This document shows positions 55,201 to 64,000 of a DNA stretch of 64,000 bases, one piece after another. The notes under the pieces were generated by a model. It was not told the origin of the DNA. It did no database searches and worked only from the letters and a program-made list of their open reading frames with translations. The stretch's first letter is position 1, and every line of letters starts with the position of its first letter. Both the position numbers and the translations under genes were made by a program. The stretch is from Tomocerus qinae (Eukaryota; Arthropoda; Collembola; Entomobryomorpha; Tomoceridae): positions 23,424,201 to 23,488,200 of the forward strand of contig CM034548.1 of the NCBI GenBank assembly GCA_020055645.1. The letters run 5' to 3'.

Positions 55201-57026
55201 AGTTTATTATATGCCATGTCTCTCGCCTTTCCCTACTTCTCACAATGATATTCGCAATTTCCTATGCAAAATCTAATTTTTCACTTAGAGTCACTTTACA
55301 AAGTGAAGCCAACTATTTCAATATTTTTACCCATTGCAATCTTTTATGTTATGAAAAATATTAAAGTTACTCTACAGTGTCTCATATTGGTACAATACGG
55401 ACAAAAGTAATAAACTGTGATTATTGGACTAAAATAAATGATATTATAACAAATATGACAAATGCAAATAGCATTCATCATACTATTATTAGTTATCATT
55501 AATTTACTTGTACTTAAATTGACCATAACAATATTGTGCATGAAAACATTCATCTGCAGCCAACATTTTATGCAAAAATTTTGTATATTTGCCCATATTA
55601 TAAGACAGTTCATTCCGTTCATTATAGCCAATCTAAATTAGTAATTCATAACTTAGAAGTACATAAACTATGATTCTTTTAAATACTATATCAGTAATTT
55701 TAGAATGTTATGGCCTTTGTCACTCATAGACGAGTATGTGTATTAAATATCCATGTAAAGCATATTGATTTACATTGAGACATTCTAGTTTCATTTAAAC
55801 GAGGCTGAATTATTGTATTGAATACATCCTAACCCTTTGAAAATATATTGAGTTTCTACGCAAACGATAAATTACGATAACGTCTTGGGTATATTAATAA
55901 CTTTAGCATATAATTTTTGTATCTTGTAGTAAATAGAGTTTTGGCTTTTAGTGCTTGTGTTAAATATTTTGGAATGTATAGTGTTTACATACTTAATGAC
56001 ATAAAATTTAGATTTCCTTTGGCAGTTGTTGCAACCTAGATGAAAATAAGCTATAATTACAACAGTGCATAAAAATAATTCTGTGGTACGGAGCCTGGAG
56101 TTGGATTTTCTTGATTGATAGAAGTATTTCGATAGATTAGTGCCTCCAAAAGTAGAGTACGTGCTATAGCCATAGGTTTTCGCTATTAGATATAGGAAAT
56201 TTCTCTATGATTTCATTTAGATTCCCTTAAAGCAGTTTATGGAAACTTATTTGTAGTTGTTGATGTAAATTGTAGAGTCATTTAGTATAATATTGTGCAT
56301 ATATAGTAGCACACATTTCACAGAACAGCAACAGGTAGGTTAGTGGACAATACTTCTTGTGCTGGGAGTGCAAGTACTGTTTATGTACATGTATATAGCA
56401 TTGAGTATTGTAGCTAATACTACTGTTCCATGCAAACGAGATAGATAAAAGAGCTTTAGTAGGTAGTGGCTTGGAAAAAGGTTCTCATCCAACGTAAACT
56501 GAATGGGCTGTGATTTTATAGTTAGCTTTACCTTCAGGTTAACTCAATCACATCGCATGCATCCATCCCAAGACTCGTGTGAGATTATAAGGAGCTGTGT
56601 GTAAGAAGGAAGGTAGAAAAGGGAGAGAGACGAGTGAGCAAGAACGTCAGTTTCAACTCTAATTGCTATTGCATGCAATTTAGACGAGTACTTGTGCTGT
56701 ACCTGTACTGACTGACTGTTATTGTTGCAGCAGCACTTTGTAGTTGCGAGTTGAAGAATCTCATCTTTTCTGTTTACCTTCTTCTAGTTTCTTACCTGCC
56801 AGCAATATAGCCACAACAGAAGTTGAGCAACGCTGTTTACAAGTTAGTGAGGCAGGTATAGGCAGAAGATCCTCAAGTTGACTTACATTGCAAGGTGGTC
56901 GAGTCTATTCAGTGAAGTCCTCGCGTCTCATCTCACCTCATCTCAATTTCATTGTCTCAAGTGTTGCGTAAATTCTAGGTTATTGGACAGTCTCTGTTTA
57001 GTCAATACAAGGAATCTTCAGTGACA
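49300..57026. other. 7.7 kb AT-rich region without a recognised gene
   Basis: Only short chance open frames. No splice-bounded coding exon, RNA gene or long repeat recognised. The last 400-500 bases (about 56560-57026) are less AT-rich, with CTCATCTCACC-type motifs, and are probably the 5' UTR of the gene that starts at 57027. The rest may be regulatory. Confidence 0.4.
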
Positions 57027-60000
57027 ATGGAGAAACAACAAAATCTCAATAACTGTGATTCTATGACTTCTGTTACCGTTAAGGATTATTCTCCTGCACC
57101 GGAATACCAGGATCCACCTCCGGTAAGAAAACCATTTCATTCCACCTCCCAAAAAATATCTCCATTGTCTGTTACAATACTCAGCATTTTAAAATTACAT
57201 TCTAAAAGGTACAATACGGAAAGCCAATTGTGTATTGATGAGTCAATTAATATCCTTATTTATATTTTACATTCACGTTAATAAGTACAGAATCATTTTA
57301 TAGATTTACCCCAAGGAAAACTCTTTTTATTGCTCATTATTTATATGTATAAAAGTTACAACGCATCATGGGAAGAGGAATCGCTAGAGTTATTGCTAAA
57401 CGATAATAAAGGCTAAGATAAGATATCTTTGTAAAAATAACACTTGATGGTGTAGACATAGAATACTTGTTGCACAGATGATGTATTGTTAGTTCATTAG
57501 ATTTTTATTTTTTTTATTGCAACAAGTTCCCTTCATTTTTTTGCATGCAATTACAACGTAATCTCTTGTTATCTGTATTTACATTACTTGATGAAAATCA
57601 CTAAATGGGAAAGATAAATTCATTCCCACATAATCATGACATACCTAATAATACATTAAATAAACTCATCTGTAGATTCCTGTTGAATGTAAAATTAAAT
57701 TTAGAATTATAAGAATGCATAATAGTTGGTAGATATTATTAAATAGATATTTACACTTTAAAACCCATAGTCATGATTATGAGAATAAGGTTGGTAATAA
57801 CCAAAATAATAGAAAATTAATTCTTTCTGACCATTATGAGATGAATAAGTAAAGCATTGGTCGTCGAAAATATTTTATGGTTTCTTGCGAAATGCACTTT
57901 ACGGTTTGAATTACTTAACCGAATAAGATTTGGATTCAAGGTATTTAGAAAAAACCTTAGACTTTAGGTAGGTAGGGTAATTGACTTGTTGGAATGGGAT
58001 AGTGCTTATAAATAGTGTGTATGGTGAATACGGACAATTGTGCACGCTCGTTTGCATTACATGATCGATTTTGAATGCTCCGAGAGGTTATTTTTTTACA
58101 ATAACAGGATAACAGCATTGGTGCCACAAAAAACTGCAATTCACATAAATACTTTACACATCAACAACCATAGAGATCTGCAAAAGTGAATAACCTCTCT
58201 CACTCTCGTCCAGGAGTGACAAAAAATAATTTTGAGAAACAGCAAGTAACCACTACGGACTTGCATTGTACACACAAGACTATATTCAGTTATCTTCACA
58301 TCCGCAACGTTATATTATTATTATGATTGCAAAATGCAATAGCACCGTGCAGTCCACTATTTCATTAAATTGACACAAGAACTTTTCATGGCGTACTCAA
58401 ATGGAGAGAAGGGGATCTACACCTATTATAAGTGATATTATTAAATAAATATAGTTCATGAAGAGCCTCAGGCTTCCTTTTGAAATAGGTAGGTGCATAA
58501 AGTCAGGCCAAAGAGTTTTAGACCTCAACTGAAAGGACTATTTCAGTGACAAAAGCGAAATCTATTATTTGTAGTGAGTCTTTTTAATTTTGATTGAAAG
58601 TTATTACGGAACGGTTTTAGTTTTTCTATTTTGAGCAAGCGTGCACATTACCTATTATGTAGTTATTATAGTAATATTTCATGTACTGTTTTGTCATACA
58701 AATGGTTACAAGCATACACAATACAATTATAAATTGCTGCTTATACCACTTTTTGCTTGTGTTAGTAAACAATTGCGGAGTGTCCTTCATCCTATTCATA
58801 TTTTATTGTACTGTGCGTTGGGCACTGAATGAATAAGTATTTAAATAAAGAATTTACAGCTTACCATTTCTAAAGCATGATTTCTTACTATAACATTAAA
58901 AGTTGGAGTTATGTGAGGTCAAAACTTAGGTATGAGAATTCTACTTGCAAATGGCTACACATTCAGAGCCAATAAATCCCCACATTTACATGTATAGGTA
59001 ATAAGTATAACAGAACTCATGCATGTAAAATGATATTTATCTTTGGAAATGCTTTTATTCATTTTCTGCATTCACATGTGAAAAAATATGACAATTTTCT
59101 TGCAATCTAGATATATACTTAAGTAAAAGGATGGAGTTTTAGCGTTGCGGTAAGCAGTAGAGAGAAATGAAAGACATAACAGACATTTTTATCATTCGAA
59201 CGAATCGTTTTAAAATGCTTTGAACCACGAACTATAATATTCTACAATGTACACAGTATACCTCTCTAGTAATTTATACGTGGAGATTAGAATATTGAAC
59301 TGATTTGTATTTAATCTGGATAGACAAGTCTAATGTGTGATTGTCAGTTTTTGTTACTTAACTATATAAGTATAGAATCATTCATCAAGAACGAAGTGAG
59401 TTAAATGGCGACCAAAACGAACGTTTTTAAGTAACACTTTAATTCTTTCCTGCATTTGGAAAGCTACAGTAATTGCTTTAAAATGTATCGGCAATTTTTC
59501 AATAAATGTGAACGTAGCACATTATTTAAACTGTGAAGCATGCATAGATTTGTAGTATAATTTGAATTTTACAGATACAGATTGAGAACCGCAATTAAGG
59601 AAATTAATTTATCTAGAAATCATTGTTAAAAGAAATGTATAGAGTTAAGCATAAAATCTACATAGCTACTGATATAGATAGTTAATTTGATACTTTCGAC
59701 AAAATCGGCAGATGAGGTTCAACTGCCAGGAATATGGTAAATAATAATAGATTTAGTATGAGGCTGCGTCATGTCATTCAGATCGGTTGGCTTACATCAC
59801 TGCAGATTTGTATTAGAGATAATAATGAAGCATGGCATCCAATCATAAAGATTTCATTTTATGGCATATTTGCTTCAAGGTGTAAGTGTGCAAGTGTGTA
59901 GGTGTAGCTACCTAAAACTATTTACAGACAGTTTAATAGATATAAAAGAATATGCATGCAATAAGTTTATATACACCTTATATAGATGTCTTATAGTTGG

Positions 60001-63000
60001 GCATGTACTACATTACAGCTATGATTATGAGAGTGAAAAGAAAAGAAATCGACTAACTAAGCGATGCGGTACTATACACGAGGAGAACTAATGAATAAAT
60101 GAATGGATTGAGATATTTGTGAATAGTGTGGCTAATTTTGTCCTCAGGTCATGTGAAAGTGAAACTTTTCTATTCCATCGTGCATCCTGAAACCTTTGAA
60201 TAACATGTGAATACATTGCTAACATGTAATATTTATGTATAGCTACTCATCAATTTGACTTTAGAAACTCCTTTTATAAGAATCTTCAAACATCCTCGTG
60301 AGGTACATGTTCACTCTCATGTTAAGACACAATTGCAACATTTGCCATCCTTTAAACAAATACAAGGATTTTTCTCAACCAGCACTATAATGTTATCTAC
60401 AGTCCTCTTATTATTATTGCATTCTTCTACCTACTAAATCATCATCACTACTTACTCGTCCCTCACTCAACTCACAACCAACTAATAGTGAATGTATTCT
60501 TTGTGCATGTATTTTATGTACATTCCCACTGAATTGAAAGTCGTCTCCACACAGCTTATTACTATTATTATTACTACATACAAAAGAAATCAATGATTCT
60601 GTAATATTGATGGCGACAACATTTTCAACATGAAAATACATGTAGGCGCTATCTGCTTTTATGACAAAGCAGGAAGTAACAGCTTCGAATAAAAGACATT
60701 TTCCACAATTTGTCTTTAAATGGAAAACCTAAACAAATGTGCATAGTAGAGAGTGCATTTCCATTTAGAAGTGCACTCACTAATGCACATTTTGTATTTC
60801 TTTTCTCTGACAGATTGAATCATTAGAATGTGATGATTTACTACCTTGCCTATCCTATAGATGTATTGCATTAAATACTAAAGTACACCACTGACTTACA
60901 TTTTTTGCAATTATCTTTTGTATACATAAATGCATGTAATTACTCTGTCTAATATAGTATAATAAAGTTTCACATGCTATTAACCACGTTTACCTTAATT
61001 ACACTTCAAAAAGTAGCAGCTATAGAGATCAATTATATTTTTTTACATTCAGACAAAACGTAAATACAGGTACAAATTCATTTTGGACAAACCTTAGTAT
61101 AATTGTACTATTGCATGGCAGAGGTTTTATTTAAAAGGAAATTAATATCGTATAAATTTAGTAAAATTGTAAATTTTTGTTGTCGAAATATTAAAATCGT
61201 GCTTCGAATAATATATCTCTATTGTAATCCATAGTTTAAAAAACCTAATAGGTGTCCTCAACCTAAAAGTACTGTGAATCTGCCGGTGTAGTGGGGGCAC
61301 GCGGTATGTCTTTTTTGGATTGTAAGTCGGCAATAAGCATTAGAAATTAGACACTTCTACAATATAGATGGAAATAGTGTGCATCAGAGATAAATATACA
61401 GATGTATACACTAATAGGCTGAACAGGTAGTTATAGTATAAAAGAAGATGATGGTAGTTCTGGTAGGTTAAGTTAAGGTAGCAAAAGGTAGATGAAATAG
61501 AAATGTATTTGATAGAAGGATGAAAATAGATTAGTAAGATAGAATGTAAGGAGAGTAATTTGAAATGCAAATGAAATGTAAAGTGTTCACGACACGAGTG
61601 ACAATAAGGAGAGAGGGGATTAGAGAGCATTTAGCGTTTAGTGTAAGGTACATTCAGAACCCACGTAATTCCAAGTTGTTAAGGAGTATTACTACAATAT
61701 TATTACCGTTCTAAGTTTGGCTGAATGTAATTGGGATCGGCTTATAGGGCAACAACGCCAGCTTAGGCTACGGCTAAGTAACCATAGGATTTTATTCTGA
61801 ACCTAACCTATTCTATCAGTTTGCTCCAATTTTTTGAGAACGCTTTCACTTCCCAACATTCAATATATCTGTAAGAGAACTGTCCTTACCTGTGTGAGTG
61901 CTACTGTGCAATCTCAAACTCTATTGCATTGGCATCTTTCATCCCAGTCATTCTACACTCACTCACTCTACTTCGCTCTACTCTAGTACACAACAAGCTC
62001 TACAACTCCTCTCTATCTGATTGTTGAGCTCAGATTTATTTTGTGATGGCATTTGAAAGTAAGAGAATGAATGCAAATGCATTTTATAGAGGCATGCTAA
62101 TGCATGACTTGTCTGCTGTGCGAATTGCGATACAAGAAGTGCATAGATTAAATAGGTACTCGCTCTACACTATTTTTTGCTGCGCATACTTAAGAGATTT
62201 AAATAATGGTTCTCAATCAGAAAGGTGTCGTGTCGTGTACAGCAATGTTCACTCACAAGTATTTTTAGTTAGTAGCTAACCAGACAGACTAATACTATAT
62301 GATCATGTCTACCTCAAAACCTAAAGATTTTCCTTAGTGATAAGCAGAGAGTGATAAATGGAGATTTCCAATATTAAAACAAAAGGAATTGATCAAATGA
62401 CGGAACGTCTTGTAACAAATATTTTCTATAGGTATTATATTTGTATAAAAATTGTTTTACTTTACACACTAAAAACTTTTCACAGCAGTAATTATGCTTT
62501 ATTGCTTTTGTTGAACTACACAATTTACTGTCACTGCTGACTACCTTTTGTTTAATAGTACTTATTACTAGATGGTTACTACATTCAATAAAACATACAA
62601 AGGAATAGCAAGCCGTAGCAGGAGATAGAAACTTTACACATTAGTTACGTATTACTACACACATTTTCACACTCCATAATCATCACGGATTTCTTTTACC
62701 AAATCTTGGTTTGTACAACTATGGTTTGTTCGATTTTCTAACCTCACTAATCGACAGCGATCTATGCATGAGATACAGCGACATTTCCTTTTACTGCTCA
62801 ATTGTTCCATTTTTTTTACAAACTGTTATGTCCATGAATATATACGTATATCTGTTTTTATTATATTTCGCGTTAATACATCACAGAAATTGTATATATA
62901 TTTTTGCACATAAATATTGGACTTAAAGTATGATTCATTTTATAGTCACTTTCGCAAACAAGTTGTTTTTCGTCATTCCACACAATATGTACAAATAACA

Positions 63001-63845
63001 CAAAGAGAATAATTAATTTGATATAAAAATAAGTCCATTGTTATACGAAGTAAAAAAAATCTGAAATTGTAAAGAAATAAATCAAACCAGTGTATAGACA
63101 TGAGCATTTATTCCAACATCAAAACTGCAAAAATACACGAAAGGATTAAGTAGGCACATAATCGACACACATACAGATTTTATTAGGTAGGATGTAAAGC
63201 TAACGTATAAGGCGTGGTATAAAACACTACCGTGTTGCCTTGAATATAAGTTGGTCTGCAAATTCTTTAACTGATAAATATGCACCGGATACACAGAAGC
63301 CGAACATGATTTCAGAATGGGGTTTTTTGAAAAGTAGGTGGGGAATTCCCCAAAGAGAAAGGGGAAACTCGCCCAACCAAGACTTATCCAGAAATTTGTA
63401 GATGCAAAATGCTCTAAAACTATCTTGTAGGTAAAATGAGAGAATAAATAGGATTTTAGAGTGGCTACTTATTTATAGTTAAGAAAAGAATGTAGCTATC
63501 TGTTTACAAATTATATTAAATTAATTACGGATGGGGTATAAAAGACACAAGTAGGGATAACTACGGTACTGAGTAGTGACGGTAACAAACAACAATGGAG
63601 ATAAAATTCATGCTGGTTAAAAAATGGCAACGACAATTGACAATGTATTTGTTTTTTTACAGGCGTACAAAAATGCAAGTCTCAAGTCATCCCCAATGGT
63701 GCAAGTAACCAAGATAGTGGCAGTGGCAGTCGTGGCTATTGCTGGGATGCTTTCCTTTGCTCTAGTTTTTTCAGCATGGCTGAGTTCTTCAAATTCAAAC
63801 AATACTGCCTGCCAATACCAGCAGTCACCGGTGCGGAAAAACTAG
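57027..63845 (+). CDS. small single-pass membrane protein with PPxY motif
   Basis: Exon 1, 57027-57122 (MEKQQNLNNCDSMTSVTVKD...), and exon 2, 63663-63845, join in phase 0 across a 6,540-nt intron to 92 residues. The cytosolic-looking N-terminus ends in PEYQDPPPAYKNAS. The PPAY, a WW-domain ligand of the Nedd4-binding type, is formed only by the splice. One strong membrane helix follows (IVAVAVVAIAGMLSFALVF), then a short Ser/Asn-rich tail with one Cys. The orientation looks type II or III. The frame stops at 63843-63845, but GTGCGG at 63831 could be a donor leading past the window, so the C-terminus is uncertain. I do not recognise the family. The large intron is AT-rich with no other gene seen. 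Confidence 0.55.
63319..63370. promoter_or_regulatory. cluster of kappaB-like sites
   Basis: Within 52 bp lie GGGGTTTTTT (63319-63328), the perfect palindrome GGGGAATTCCCC (63340-63351) and GGGGAAACTC (63361-63370). These resemble Dorsal/Dif/Relish (NF-kappaB) sites. They are 186-218 nt upstream of a TATA box. Confidence 0.4.
63537..63543 (+). promoter_or_regulatory. TATA box of a possible internal promoter before exon 2
   Basis: TATAAAA in the context GGGGTATAAAAGACAC, 120 nt before exon 2. A transcript from here could start translation at the ATG at 63624 (MATTIDNVFVFLQAYKNAS). It would run in frame into exon 2 and give a 73-residue form without PPAY. Confidence 0.4.
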
Positions 63846-64000
63846 GCCTTCTTTCTAGTCTCTTGCTCACTTCACTTTTTCTTTATTCACTACTTAACTT
63901 TTCATTGTGGTAGTGTTAGGTTGTTTTCAATCAACAATAATGCAATCCTCTATCCACTTATCTTAATGTACAAGTATCTTCATCATTTCATACTTTTTCA
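63846..64000. other. 3' flank of the PPxY membrane protein gene
   Basis: No feature seen; no AATAAA before the window end. Confidence 0.3.

Noticed and set aside
49300-57026. Several 60-100 codon open frames
   Set aside because: Hydrophobic or Lys/Asn-rich translations typical of AT-rich chance frames; no splice signals or family motifs.

Overview
The window is eukaryotic and almost certainly arthropod. It is AT-rich, genes are split by many short introns, a Piwi-clade Argonaute is present, and an internal (CCTAA)n tract matches the arthropod telomere motif TTAGG. An AT-rich hexapod such as a springtail would fit, but the species cannot be fixed from the sequence. All coordinates are from reading splice junctions by eye.

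Layout. (1) 1325-9028, minus: a UBR1/UBR2-type N-recognin E3 ubiquitin ligase with UBR box, ClpS-like N-domain, RING-H2 and C-terminal domain. (2) 12259-12848, plus: a two-exon, 169-residue acidic-repeat protein of unknown function. (3) 14362-21933 and 22643-31876, plus: two complete tandem alanine aminotransferase genes, 11 exons and 491 residues each. Their introns carry unusual repeats: a perfect 592-bp inverted repeat whose loop holds a telomere-like tract, a second large palindrome with a nested mariner-like MITE, hAT-like MITEs, and a 603-bp minisatellite. (4) 32-36 kb: repeat-rich, no credible gene. (5) 36540-37964 and 39420-40484, plus: an intronless unknown gene and a truncated recent copy. 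(6) 40577-40954, minus: a two-exon gene for a 66-residue secreted peptide. (7) 42187-45670, minus: a ten-exon Piwi gene with all three DDH catalytic residues and one apparent 1-nt frameshift. (8) 47097-49242, plus: a small multi-pass membrane protein. (9) 49.3-57.0 kb: no gene seen. (10) 57027-63845, plus: a 92-residue single-pass membrane protein split by a 6.5-kb intron. A TATA box and kappaB-like sites lie just before its second exon and suggest an internal, possibly immune-inducible promoter.

The genes do not form one pathway. They cover protein degradation, amino-acid metabolism, transposon silencing, and several unknown small proteins. The most useful second-look items are the Piwi frameshift, the 5'-to-3' identity gradient between the aminotransferase copies, the perfect inverted repeat with telomeric DNA, the unknown duplicated ORF family, the hidden secreted-peptide gene, and the kappaB/TATA internal promoter.
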